A stretch of 64,000 nt of DNA from Vicugna pacos (lineage: Eukaryota; Chordata; Mammalia; Artiodactyla; Camelidae): NCBI RefSeq assembly GCF_048564905.1, contig NW_027328872.1:434001-498000 (forward strand). The letters run 5' to 3'. The position numbers were made by a program, and so were the translations under genes. Below are positions 50,268 to 63,504 of this stretch, piece by piece; position 1 is the stretch's first letter, and each line of letters begins with the position of its first letter. The notes under the pieces were generated by a model. The model was not told the DNA's origin. It did no database searches and saw only the letters and a list, made by a program, of their open reading frames with translations.

Positions 50268-51408
50268 CAGGACATGCATCTCTCCTTTCGCTTCAAACAG
50301 AGAGTCAAATAAGCTGATTCACTAAAGAGAGTGCTTCCAATCACCTATGATTTCCTGCTTCCCTCTCCAATCTTTAAGATTTTGATGTCCTCCTTGCCTT
50401 CTTCTTGTTTCTTCTTTGCCACTCATGCTCTTCTTGCATTTCCAATAATGGTTTTCTTCTTTCCATTTCATCTTGCTGCTTTTCTATTCCGGGGAGTATT
50501 CTCAACCTTCCTTTTAGAAGAAGTTTTGAACTGCTGAATTCTTTTATGATTTGCCGGTCTGTGGATTGCTCTAGATCTACCGTTATTAGAAATGGTGGTC
50601 ATGTGGCATAGGCTACCCTAGGTGGCAGCATTTGGCCATTCAGGATATGGTCTGTGTCCTGGCACTCCTCCCTGTCCTGCAATATTGCTGCCGAGTTATA
50701 AGCTGAAACCCCTCTGGAGGTTCCCTTGTGACTATGTTGTTTCCTCCAGGTGCATTTTAACTCACTGTGATATTCGTGAACTTTGTTGATTGGAATCATA
50801 CAGCTGCTTGTAGGTCTATTTGGATTCCACCTCCTTTGGATGCTGTGTAATTCCTGAATTCGCATAGATGATTTTTTCTTGGCTTTCAACAAGTTTCAGT
50901 CTGATATTTCTACAGATAAATTTTCAGACATATTTTATTTCTTTATCTCTTGCTTTTCCATCTGGGACTCTTATGAATTCTAGTCTTTCATGCCATGTCT
51001 TAACCCAGGATACAACAGCAATATTTTCATTGTTTTGCACTTGCTTTCCTATGTCCGAATCTGCCCGAGGGATTTCTGTTCCCCTGTCTTCACAGTCATT
51101 CACGCGTCCCTCTGCATTATCTAGTCTGCTAAGGACTGAATTTTAGCCCTGATATTATCACATCCACTGAGTTTTCTGATATCTTTTGGCTCGTCTTTAG
51201 ACTTTCTCTTCCCCTTTTCTGGTATTCTGCCTTTTGTGATTCTGAGACCCTTTTGTTCTTCAGTGTTTTCCTGACCTCCATTTTCAACACTTGGACTGCA
51301 TAGCGTTTTGCAGTCTAGTTGTTTGAAAGCTTATCTTTTGGGCCTTCAATATCTTTGGAACTGAAAATGGTACTTCCTATTTCTTTTACTGTACTTCTTC
51401 ATCTCTAC
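50268..51408 (-). mobile_element. LINE-1 ORF1-like segment, unit 10
   Basis: Type C version with private changes near 50994 and 51064. Confidence 0.5.
50615..50628 (+). promoter_or_regulatory. CTCF-core-like motif, unit 10
   Basis: Same 14 bases as unit 1. Confidence 0.45.
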
Positions 51409-54400
51409 TGGTCAGGTAATATCAGGTATCTAATGTAGATTTTTAGGGCTATGTTAAGTGAAAATTTTAGACTCTTGTCTCTACGCAATTCCAAGGGATT
51501 TCTGTGAGGACAATTTCTCCTAGACATTGATGCCATATTCTCTTCCTGTGTGTGTTGTCTGGTATATCTCCAATTGCTGGTGTTGCATTTGTTGTGATGA
51601 ACAACCCATACTATTTCGATTAGCATAACTTCATTTTGATTACGCTTATCTCACAATTCTGAAAGTGCGCAGGACACGGCCTCTTGTGGAAATGAGGATT
51701 CTAAAGGTTCTCAGCTCTGCATTCTGCTCTATGTCATTTTGGAGTGTTTCCAAAACAGCAAACTGAGAGTGCGCTTGTGCTTTGTAGTGCCACGGGAATG
51801 TCCCAATGAAAGCAGTTCTTCCCAGAGCTTCTCTGTCTACTGAAACACCAGTGGAAGCACATCCATGGGTGTCACACATCAGGGCCTGCTGGAATGATCC
51901 CGCAGACCGACCTTGGTGTCCTCGCTGCCGTACCGCGCCAGTGCCATCCAAAATGTAGCATCCGATTTTGGGAGATAGTGCTGAAGGAAATGCTTCCTCT
52001 TCTCACGCTGTGGACTTGGACCACTCTACCTTGTCCTATCATCCTTGTGGCACGGGTGCACGAAGGCCACCACAGAGCTGTTGCGCATCCTGTGCCTCAA
52101 ACCAAACCATAATCCCAGCCCAGGTTATGAATGTAGCAGATCCTAAGTCTTTTCATTCTGATTTCAAACCCAAGGCCCCCTGGATCCCTCAGACCAGATG
52201 CACGATAGCTCTGACTCAGCCCCACACGTGCTCTATTGGCAAAATGCCCAATTTGTCCCTGGTCCTGCAGATGCACTGGGTGTGGCCATGGGACATATCG
52301 GTAATCTCAACCGCGCGACCAGTGTGGTTGATTTATCATTGGTACACTGTTCGGTTTGCTCTCTTGATTAGACCCACCACATCCCACAACGCACTCCAGA
52401 TCCCTGAGACTCAGCATATGCCATCAACCGTAGCCCTATACCTCACTTACCGATGCCCCTGCTAACTCTAATTTGGTATCACGGATCTTGGTCTCAGAAT
52501 CAACTGTGGGGATATTTTGCGCTGGTTTCTTTGAGTTCTGTCAGCCAAGCATCTGCTGTGCACTCTTGTAAATCTCAGCACATCACCTTCAATCTCATGC
52601 CTCCTGTCCGCTTGAGAGGGTGCGTCCAAGTTAAACAGGGTTTCACCCTTGTTGGTCAGACCCTGCACTGGTTTCCATTCCCTGCTTTGCCTTCTCCTGC
52701 TTCCAGGTGTCCTGAGGCCTCATCCTGTCTTTGGAAGTAACAGACCTCTCTTCGGCAAGTGTCCTGTGCCAAAGGCTGGGTGAGTGGAGTTTTACATTTC
52801 TCTGTACAAGCGAGCGCGTGAGTGCAGGTTGCACTTCTTCTCTGCCAACTGGGCATCGATGAATCAACACTATCCAGATACATTTCACAGAAATGTGATA
52901 TTTGCTTAGCTCTTGGTTTCTATACAGCCGTGGTGGGAGGGGTTGTCCAAAGAAACCTGTTTTGACATTGTGTTGATATCTCATTTGCAGACTTTAAGAA
53001 TTTTAACAGAATTCATTTCCATGTTTTGGGAGTTATACGAAAATGAAGTTATTTTTTGAAACACACTAAATCGACCTAGAAGCCAGACTTGTCAATTTTG
53101 GTAACATTTTGTCAGCACTACGGAAAACCTAGACAGATAGAATGCAAACTAGCAGTCCAAACTGTTAAAGGGGTCATGTCAGCTCTTTACGGTTGAAGCC
53201 TCTGAGACCAACAGGAACCATGAAATAACTATTGGAAACATGAAATAACCCCCAACCTTGGATACACTTGGGCATGTGGTGCCCTTTAGTCCTATTTGTC
53301 ACCTACTGGCCAATGTTGGCATTTCAAGGGGTAACATCCCTCTCTAGGAAAATACAAGAGGAAACAAACCAAATATATACATTTAGGTTTGAATCCAAAA
53401 GCACCTAGAGGCATTATAGCTAGGAGAACCCTGCTGCAGTTATGCTTGTCTATGGAGAACCAGGTGTTCTTCTATCAGTGATGAGAACAGTTAATCTTCC
53501 GATCATGTTGGGTAAAGCCATTTAACGCAACCAAGTCTGCACCCACATGATATAGTGCCCCCGGGGGCTTGACTTAAGTGAAAGACGAACCACATAAGCT
53601 GTGTCTTTAATGTCATTGGCGACTTTTACAGTACACTTCACTTTCTGACTTGTACTATTTACCTATACTGTCTTGAAAAACTGAGGCCTAATACAGATTC
53701 AAGTTCAGTCAAAGATTCCCCTCACTTACCACACTCCCTTCACCCCAGGGAAGACATAAACACAACATTTGCTGAATCTAGCGGAAGGCCATCGTTTCTA
53801 GGTGTGAGCTAAGTATTCAATTCCTATCTATTTCAGCCGAGACTATTTGACCTTTAAGGAGTTCACTGTTGTTCACAGAGTGTGAAGCTGGAGGAACTCT
53901 GGTTCTAGGAGGGACTTGCCCTTCTCCTAATGGCTTCATTGCCGCTCAGGTACTGAACCTTCAAAATGGATGCGTGAGTGGAGGGGAGGGATGGGCAAGT
54001 GCTTGCTAGCTAGGCCCAAACCTGGGAAAAGGCTTACCTGGGCTTGGTGAATTTTGGTCTGAATGGCTTGGGAAGGCCCCTTGGGACGTGTGGATTCTCA
54101 CGACCTCTTCCAAGAACAGGAGCGTTTTGATCATCTCTGCCATCTCTTCTCTTGCACACGTCAGGGACCTTGGACCCGTTCTTGGAGAAGAGAATTGAGG
54201 AACTTCCTCAAGTCCACGTTGGCACTCCGTATGTTTCTGCCAGTATCAGCGAGGTTCAATATGTCTCCTGAATGTCTTTTGAGCCTGGTATCCTCTACAG
54301 CTGTCTCCACGCCAGTATTCTCCATTGTAGCAGAACATCTCTCATCCATGTGTTCGCATCTCTCCTCAATCCGTGCAGCCAGCTTTTCGGCCAGCTTCTC

Positions 54401-55559
54401 TTCGTGACTCCCCTAAAGTCGACTTCACCAGGACTGGGCAAGTCGGAAAGTACCTCGGAGACTCACCAGTAAGCTGATGACAGGCAGATCTTCCACTGTC
54501 TGCCCTTTCAGGTTCTGGAAACTGACCTGTGAACTCAGGTCTTTGGGCAGCAGAAGTATCTCGAACTTACACAGCTTCCCGGACCAAACAACTAAGCCAA
54601 GCTCCACAGAGGCCTGCAGCCCCTCCATCACACTGATCCACCCACAGAACTCGGCCCGGTTACCTAGGATCCAACAGCCACAACAAGCCTCGTGGAACAC
54701 ACCAACATTCCACCTGGAATCCAACCGGTAACTGCCATCCCCAATGGCTGCTGCATCTTGTCAGTGTTGGGGGAGGGGCTGCATCCGACGAGAGGTTCCT
54801 AAAGTAAATGTGGTTCTGCCCACTAGCGTCCCATGGGCCTTTCTTCTTCCCTCTTTCCTTTTGTTCAGATCTCTATGCACAGTACCAATGGAGAGAAGTG
54901 TGTCCCTTTTCAGTTGAAGGTTTCACACGTCTTTAAACTTTCTAAGAGTTCACAGTACACAGAGACCCAGTAAAGGAGACTTATGTTCCTATAATATCCG
55001 TACAACCGGAATACATATGCGTCGCATGATTTCTGCTGAAAAACCCACACTCTCAGGACATGGATCTATTTGTTTCATGGGGGCTGAATTTCCAAGAAAT
55101 GAAACCAACACCAATGTGCACTTTACTGTCTGACTCTTTTGCTCTTAGTACACTTTGGCAGAGCTACTTGCCTTTGTTATAGGCTTCTTACAATTCTTCT
55201 CTACGTAGCGTAGAATATGGCATTCCTTCATCCTGTTGGAAGACATACAAGACTACATCACGGACTAGGAATCTAGTGGATTCCAAATCGGCATTTGGGT
55301 GAGGTCACGATATGCTCTTATGAATCTATATTTACGAATATGAATGCACGCCTCTGATTTCCAAATACAAGTGTGCTGAGTACATGCAAGCCGCAATACT
55401 GGGTCGATGCGTGCTGAATGATCCTTGACATCACCTTGAGTATTTTCTTTTGAATAATCATGTTTCCCATGGTATATGTCAGCCAACCGTACCATTTTGG
55501 TGCATGTTTGTTGGTTTGATTCTTTGTTGGTCTGCTTCTCGCTTGTTTTGCAAACACGT

Positions 55560-56700
55560 CAGGACATGCATCTCTCCTTTCGCTTCAAACAGAGAGTCAA
55601 ATAAGCTGATTCACTAAAGAGAGTGCTTCCAATCACCTATGATTTCCTGCTTCCCTCTCCAATCTTTAAGGTTTTGATGTCCTCCTTGCCTTCTTCTTGT
55701 TTCTTCTTTGCCACTCATGCTCTTCTTGCATTTCCAAAAATGGTTTTCTTCTTTCCATTTCATCTTGCTGCTTTTCTATTCCGGGGAGTATTCTCAACCT
55801 TCCTTTTAGAAGAAGTTTTGAACTGCTGAATTCTTTTATGATTTGCCGGTCTGTGGATTGCTCTAGCTCTACCGTTATTAGAAATGGTGGTCATGTGGCA
55901 TAGGCTACCCTAGGTGGCAGCATTTGGCCATTCAGGATATGGTCTGTGTCCTGGCACTCCTCCCTGTCCTGCAATATTGCTGCCGAGTTATAAGCTGAAA
56001 CCCCTCTGGAGGTTCCCTTGTGACTATGTTGTTTCCTCCAGGTGCATTTTAACTCACTGTGATATTCGTGAACTTTGTTGATTGGAATCATACAGCTGCT
56101 TGTAGGTCTATTGGGATTCCACCTCCTTTGGATGCTGTGTAATTTCTGAATTCGCATAGATGATTTTTTCTTGGCTTTCAACAAGTTTCAGTCTGATATT
56201 TCTACAGATAAATTTTCAGACCTATTTTATTTCTTTATCTCTTGCTTTTCCATCTGGGACTCTTATGAATTCTAGTCTTTCATGCCCTGTCTTAACCCAG
56301 GATACAACAGCAATATTTTCATTGTTTTGCACTTGCTTTCCTATGTCCGAATCTGACCGAGGGATTTCTGTTCCCCTGTCTTCACAGTCATTCACGCGTC
56401 CCTCTGCATTATCTAGTCTGCTAAGGACTGAATTTTAGCCCTGATATTATCACATCCACTGAGTTTTCTGATATCTTTTGGCTCGTCTTTAGACTTTCTC
56501 TTCCCCTTTTCTGGTATACTGCCTTTTGTGATTCTGAGACCCTTTTGTTCTTCAGTGTTTTCCTGACCTCCATTTTCAACACTTGGACTGCATAGCGTTT
56601 TGCAGTCTAGTTGTTTGAAAGCTTATCTTTTGGGCCTTCAATATCTTTGGAACTGAAAATGGTACTTCCTATTTCTTTTACTGTACTTCTTCATCTCTCC
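55560..56700 (-). mobile_element. LINE-1 ORF1-like segment, unit 11
   Basis: Type E version, with A at 55738, C near 56222 and C at 56699. Confidence 0.5.
55907..55920 (+). promoter_or_regulatory. CTCF-core-like motif, unit 11
   Basis: Same 14 bases as unit 1. Confidence 0.45.
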
Positions 56701-59700
56701 TGGTCAGGTAATATCAGGTATCTAATGTAGATTTTTAGGGCTATGTTAAGTGAAAATTTTAGACTCTTGTCTCTACGCAATTCCAAGGGATTTCTGTGAG
56801 GACAATTTCTCCTAGACATTGATGCCATATTCTCTTCCTGTGTGTGTTGTCTGGTATATCTCCAATTGCTGGTGTTGCATTTGTTGTGATGAACAACCCA
56901 TACTATTTCGATTAGCATAACTTCATTTTGATTACGCTTATCTCACAATTCTGAAAGTGCGCAGGACACGGCCTCTTGTGGAAATGAGGATTCTAAAGGT
57001 TCTCAGCTCTGCATTCTGCTCTATGTCATTTTGGAGTGTTTCCAAAACAGCAAACTGAGAGTGCGCTTGTGCTTTGTAGTGCCACGGGAATGTCCCAATG
57101 AAAGCAGTTCTTCCCAGAGCTTCTCTGTCTACTGAAACACCAGTGGAAGCACATCCATGGATGTCACACATCAGGGCCTGCTGGAATGATCCCGCAGACC
57201 GACCTTGGTGTCCTCGCTGCCGTACCGCGCCGGTGCCATCCAAAATGTAGCATCCGATTTTGGAAGATAGTGCTGAAGGAAATGCTTCCTCTTCTCACGC
57301 TGTGGACTTGGACCACTCTACCTTGTCCTATCATCCTTGTGGCACGGGTGCACGAAGGCCACCACAGAGCTGTTGCGCATCCTGTGCCTCAAACCAAACC
57401 ATAATCCCAGCCCAGGTTATGAATGTAGCAGATCCTAAGTCTTTTCATTCTGATTTCAAACCCAAGGCCCCCTGGATCCCTCAGACCAGATGCACGATAG
57501 CTCTGACTCAGCCCCACACGTGCTCTATTGGCAAAATGCCCAATTTGTCCCTGGTCCTGCAGATGCACTGGGTGTGGCCATGGGACATATCGGTAATCTC
57601 AACCGCGCGACCAGTGTGGTTGATTTATCATTGGTACACTGTTCGGTTTGCTCTCTTGATTAGACCCACCACATCCCACAACGCACTCCAGATCCCTGAG
57701 ACTCAGCATATGCCATCAACCGTAGCCCTATACCTCACTTACCGATGCCCCTGCTAACTCTAATTTGGTATCACGGATCTTGGTCTCAGAATCAACTGTG
57801 GGGATATTTTGCGCTGGTTTCTTTGAGTTCTGTCAGCCAAGCATCTGCTGTGCACTCTTGTAAATCTCAGCACATCACCTTCAATCTCATGCCTCCTGTC
57901 CGCTTGAGAGGGTGCGTCCAAGTTAAACAGGGTTTCACCCTTGTTGGTCAGACCCTGCACTGGTTTCCATTCCCTGCTTTGCCTTCTCCTGCTTCCAGGT
58001 GTCCTGAGGCCTCATCCTGTCTTTGGAAGTAACAGACCTCTCTTCGGCAAGTGTCCTGTGCCAAAGGCTGGGTGAGTGGAGTTTTACATTTCTCTGTACA
58101 AGCGAGCGCGTGAGTGCAGGTTGCACTTCTTCTCTGCCAACTGGGCATCGATGAATCAACACTATCCAGATACATTTCACAGAAATGTGATATTTGCTTA
58201 GCTCTTGGTTTCTATACAGCCGTGGTGGGAGGGGTTGTCCAAAGAAACCTGTTTTGACATTGTGTTGATATCTCATTTGCAGACTTTAAGAATTTTAACA
58301 GAATTCATTTCCATGTTTTGGGAGTTATACGAAAATGAAGTTATTTTTTGAAACACACTAAATCGACCTAGAAGCCAGACTTGTCAATTTTGGTAACATT
58401 TTGTCAGCACTACGGAAAACCTAGACAGATAGAATGCAAACTAGCAGTCCAAACTGTTAAAGGGGTCATGTCAGCTCTTTACGGTTGAAGCCTCTGAGAC
58501 CAACAGGAACCATGAAATAACTATTGGAAACATGAAATAACCCCCAACCTTGGATACACTTGGGCATGTGGTGCCCTTTAGTCCTATTTGTCACCTACTG
58601 GCCAATGTTGGCATTTCAAGGGGTAACATCCCTCTCTAGGAAAATACAAGAGGAAACAAACCAAATATATACATTTAGGTTTGAATCCAAAAGCACCTAG
58701 AGGCATTATAGCTAGGAGAACCCTGCTGCAGTTATGCTTGTCTATGGAGAACCAGGTGTTCTTCTATCAGTGATGAGAACAGTTAATCTTCCGATCATGT
58801 TGGGTAAAGCCATTTAACGCAACCAAGTCTGCACCCACATGATATAGTGCCCCCGGGGGCTTGACTTAAGTGAAAGACGAACCACATAAGCTGTGTCTTT
58901 AATGTCATTGGCGACTTTTACAGTACAATTCACTTTCTGACTTGTACTATTTACCTATACTGTCTTGAAAAACTGAGGCCTAATACAGATTCAAGTTCAG
59001 TCAAAGATTCCCCTCACTTACCACACTCCCTTCACCCCAGGGAAGACATAAACACAACATTTGCTGAATCTAGCGGAAGGCCATCGTTTCTAGGTGTGAG
59101 CTAAGTATTCAATTCCTATCTATTTCAGCCGAGACTATTTGACCTTTAAGGAGTTCACTGTTGTTCACAGAGTGTGAAGCTGGAGGAACTCTGGTTCTAG
59201 GAGGGACTTGCCCTTCTCCTAATGGCTTCATTGCCGCTCAGGTACTGAACCTTCAAAATGGATGCGTGAGTGGAGGGGAGGGATGGGCAAGTGCTTGCTA
59301 GCTAGGCCCAAACCTGGGAAAAGGCTTACCTGGGCTTGGTGAATTTTGGTCTGAATGGCTTGGGAAGGCCCCTTGGGACGTGTGGATTCTCACGACCTCT
59401 TCCAAGAACAGGAGCGTTTTGATCATCTCTGCCATCTCTTCTCTTGCAGACGTCAGGGACCTTGGACCCGTTCTTGGAGAAGAGAATTGAGGAACTTCCT
59501 CAAGTCCACGTTGGCACTCCGTATGTTTCTGCCAGTATCAGCGAGGTTCAATATGTCTCCTGAATGTCTTTTGAGCCTGGTATCCTCTACAGCTGTCTCC
59601 ACGCCAGTATTCTCCATTGTAGCAGAACATCTCTCATCCATGTGTTCGCATCTCTCCTCAATCCGTGCAGCCAGCTTTTCGGCCAGCTTCTCTTCGTGAC

Positions 59701-60851
59701 TCCCCTAAAGTCGACTTCACCAGGACTGGGCAAGTCGGAAAGTACCTCGGAGCCTCACCAGTAAGCTGATGACAGGCAGATCTTCCACTGTCTGCCCTTT
59801 CAGGTTCTGGAAACTGACCTGTGAACTCAGGTCTTTGGGCAGCAGAAGTATCTCGAACTTACACAGCTTCCCGGACCAAACAACTAAGCCAAGCTCCACA
59901 GAGGCCTGCAGCCCCTCCATCACACTGATCCACCCACAGAACTCGGCCCGGTTACCTAGGATCCAACAGCCACAACAAGCCTCGTGGAACACACCAACAT
60001 TCCACCTGGAATCCAACCGGTAACTGCCATCCCCAATGGCTGCTGCATCTTGTCAGTGTTGGGGGAGGGGCTGCATCCGACGAGAGGTTCCTAAAGTAAA
60101 TGTGGTTCTGCCCACTAGCGTCCCATGGGCCTTTCTTCTTCCCTCTTTCCTTTTGTTCAGATCTGTATGCACAGTACCAATGGAGAGAAGTGTGTCCCTT
60201 TTCAGTTGAAGGTTTCACACGTCTTTAAACTTTCTAAGAGTTCACAGTACACAGAGACCCAGTAAAGGAGACTTATGTTCCTATAATATCCGTACAACCG
60301 GAATACATATGCGTCGCATGATTTCTGCTGAAAAACCCACACTCTCAGGACATGGATCTATTTGTTTCATGGGGGCTGAATTTCCAAGAAATGAAACCAA
60401 CACCAATGTGCACTTTACTGTCTGACTCTTTTGCTCTTAGTACACTTTGGCAGAGCTACTTGCCTTTGTTATAGGCTTCTTACAATTCTTCTCTACGTAG
60501 CGTAGAATATGGCATTCCTTCATCCTGTTGGAAGACATACAAGACTACATCACGGACTAGGAATCTAGTGGATTCCAAATCGGCATTTGGGTGAGGTCAC
60601 GATATGCTCTTATGAATCTATATTTACGAATATGAATGCACGCCTCTGATTTCCAAATACAAGTGTGCTGAGTACATGCAAGCCGCAATACTGGGTCGAT
60701 GCGTGCTGAATGATCCTTGACATCACCTTGAGTATTTTCTTTTGAATAATCATGTTTCCCATGGTATATGTCAGCCAACCGTACCATTTTGGTGCATGTT
60801 TGTTGGTTTGATTCTTTGTTGGTCTGCTTCTCGCTTGTTTTGCAAACACGT

Positions 60852-61992
60852 CAGGACATGCATCTCTCCTTTCGCTTCAAACAGAGAGTCAAATAAGCTG
60901 ATTCACTAAAGAGAGTGCTTCCAATCACCTATGATTTCCTGCTTCCCTCTCCAATCTTTAAGGTTTTGATGTCCTCCTTGCCTTCTTCTTGTTTCTTCTT
61001 TGCCACTCATGCTCTTCTTGCATTTCCAAAAATGGTTTTCTTCTTTCCATTTCATCTTGCTGCTTTTCTATTCCGGGGAGTATTCTCAACCTTCCTTTTA
61101 GAAGAAGTTTTGAACTGCTGAATTCTTTTATGATTTGCCGGTCTGTGGATTGCTCTAGCTCTACCGTTATTAGAAATGGTGGTCATGTGGCATAGGCTAC
61201 CCTAGGTGGCAGCATTTGGCCATTCAGGATATGGTCTGTGTCCTGGCACTCCTCCCTGTCCTGCAATATTGCTGCCGAGTTATAAGCTGAAACCCCTCTG
61301 GAGGTTCCCTTGTGACTATGTTGTTTCCTCCAGGTGCATTTTAACTCACTGTGATATTCGTGAACTTTGTTGATTGGAATCATACAGCTGCTTGTAGGTC
61401 TATTGGGATTCCACCTCCTTTGGATGCTGTGTAATTTCTGAATTCGCATAGATGATTTTTTCTTGGCTTTCAACAAGTTTCAGTCTGATATTTCTACAGA
61501 TAAATTTTCAGACCTATTTTATTTCTTTATCTCTTGCTTTTCCATCTGGGACTCTTATGAATTCTAGTCTTTCATGCCCTGTCTTAACCCAGGATACAAC
61601 AGCAATATTTTCATTGTTTTGCACTTGCTTTCCTATGTCCGAATCTGACCGAGGGATTTCTGTTCCCCTGTCTTCACAGTCATTCACGCGTCCCTCTGCA
61701 TTATCTAGTCTGCTAAGGACTGAATTTTAGCCCTGATATTATCACATCCACTGAGTTTTCTGATATCTTTTGGCTCGTCTTTAGACTTTCTCTTCCCCTT
61801 TTCTGGTATACTGCCTTTTGTGATTCTGAGACCCTTTTGTTCTTCAGTGTTTTCCTGACCTCCATTTTCAACACTTGGACTGCATAGCGTTTTGCAGTCT
61901 AGTTGTTTGAAAGCTTATCTTTTGGGCCTTCAATATCTTTGGAACTGAAAATGGTACTTCCTATTTCTTTTACTGTACTTCTTCATCTCTCC
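60852..61992 (-). mobile_element. LINE-1 ORF1-like segment, unit 12
   Basis: Type E version, with the same three markers as unit 11 (61030, near 61514, 61991). Confidence 0.5.
61199..61212 (+). promoter_or_regulatory. CTCF-core-like motif, unit 12
   Basis: Same 14 bases as unit 1. Confidence 0.45.
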
Positions 61993-63504
61993 TGGTCAGG
62001 TAATATCAGGTATCTAATGTAGATTTTTAGGGCTATGTTAAGTGAAAATTTTAGACTCTTGTCTCTACGCAATTCCAAGGGATTTCTGTGAGGACAATTT
62101 CTCCTAGACATTGATGCCATATTCTCTTCCTGTGTGTGTTGTCTGGTATATCTCCAATTGCTGGTGTTGCATTTGTTGTGATGAACAACCCATACTATTT
62201 CGATTAGCATAACTTCATTTTGATTACGCTTATCTCACAATTCTGAAAGTGCGCAGGACACGGCCTCTTGTGGAAATGAGGATTCTAAAGGTTCTCAGCT
62301 CTGCATTCTGCTCTATGTCATTTTGGAGTGTTTCCAAAACAGCAAACTGAGAGTGCGCTTGTGCTTTGTAGTGCCACGGGAATGTCCCAATGAAAGCAGT
62401 TCTTCCCAGAGCTTCTCTGTCTACTGAAACACCAGTGGAAGCACATCCATGGATGTCACACATCAGGGCCTGCTGGAATGATCCCGCAGACCGACCTTGG
62501 TGTCCTCGCTGCCGTACCGTGCCGGTGCCATCCAAAATGTAGCATCCGATTTTGGGAGATAGTGCTGAAGGAAATGCTTCCTCTTCTCACGCTGTGGACT
62601 TGGACCACTCTACCTTGTCCTATCATCCTTGTGGCACGGGTGCACGAAGGCCACCACAGAGCTGTTGCGCATCCTGTGCCTCAAACCAAAACATAATCCC
62701 AGCCCAGGTTATGAATGTAGCAGATCCTAAGGCTTTTCATTCTGATTTCAAACCCAAGGCCCCCTGGATCCCTCAGACCAGATGCACGATAGCTCTGACT
62801 CAGCCCCACACGTGCTCTATTGGCAAAATGCCCAATTAGTCCCTGGTCCTGCAGATGCACTGGGTGTGGCCATGGGACATATCGGTAATCTCAACCGCTC
62901 GACCAGTGTGGTTGATTTATCATTGGTACACTGTTCGGTTTGCTCTCTTGATTAGACCCACCACATCCCACAACGCACTCCAGATCCCTGAGACTCAGCA
63001 TATGCCATCAACCGTAGCCCTATACCTCACTTACCGATGCCCCTGCTAACTCTAATTTGGCATCACGGATCTTGGTCTCAGAATCAACTGTGGGGATATT
63101 TTGCGCTGGTTTCTTTGAGTTCTGTCAGCCAAGCATCTGCTGTGCACTCTTGTAAATCTCAGCACATCACCTTCAATCTCATGCCTCCTGTCCGCTTGAG
63201 AGGGTGCGTCCAAGTTAAACAGGGTTTCACCCTTGTTGGTCAGACCCTGCACTGGTTTCCATTCCCTGCTTTGCCTTCTCCTGCTTCCAGGTGTCCTGAG
63301 GCCTCATCCTGTCTTTAGAAGTAACAGACCTCTCTTCGACAAGTGTCCTGTGCCAAAGGCTGGGTGAGTGGAGTTTTACATTTCTCTGTACAAGGGAGCG
63401 CGTGAGTGCAGGTTGCACTTCTTCTCTGCCAACTGGGCATCGATGAATCAACACTATCCAGATACATTTCACAGAAATGTGATATTTGCTTAGCTCTTGG
63501 TTTC

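Larger units (their letters stand above)
47629..52920 (+). repeat. Repeat unit 10, type C
   Basis: Type C with private changes near 48286, 50100, 50994, 51064, 51869 and 51940. It shares a C near 49514 with unit 3 and lacks the T that pairs units 8 and 9. Confidence 0.97.
52921..58212 (+). repeat. Repeat unit 11, type E
   Basis: Type E is marked by T at unit position 655, A near 669, A at 1672, A at 2818 and C at 3779. Unit 11 has a private A near 54461 and shares a C near 54873 with unit 3. Confidence 0.97.
58213..63504 (+). repeat. Repeat unit 12, type E
   Basis: Very close to unit 11 for most of its length, with private changes at 58927 and 59449. From about 62,690 on it gathers more private variants (62691, 62838, 62899, 63317, 63339). 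The change at 62838 puts a TAG in the frame that is open for 165 codons in seven other units. Confidence 0.97.
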
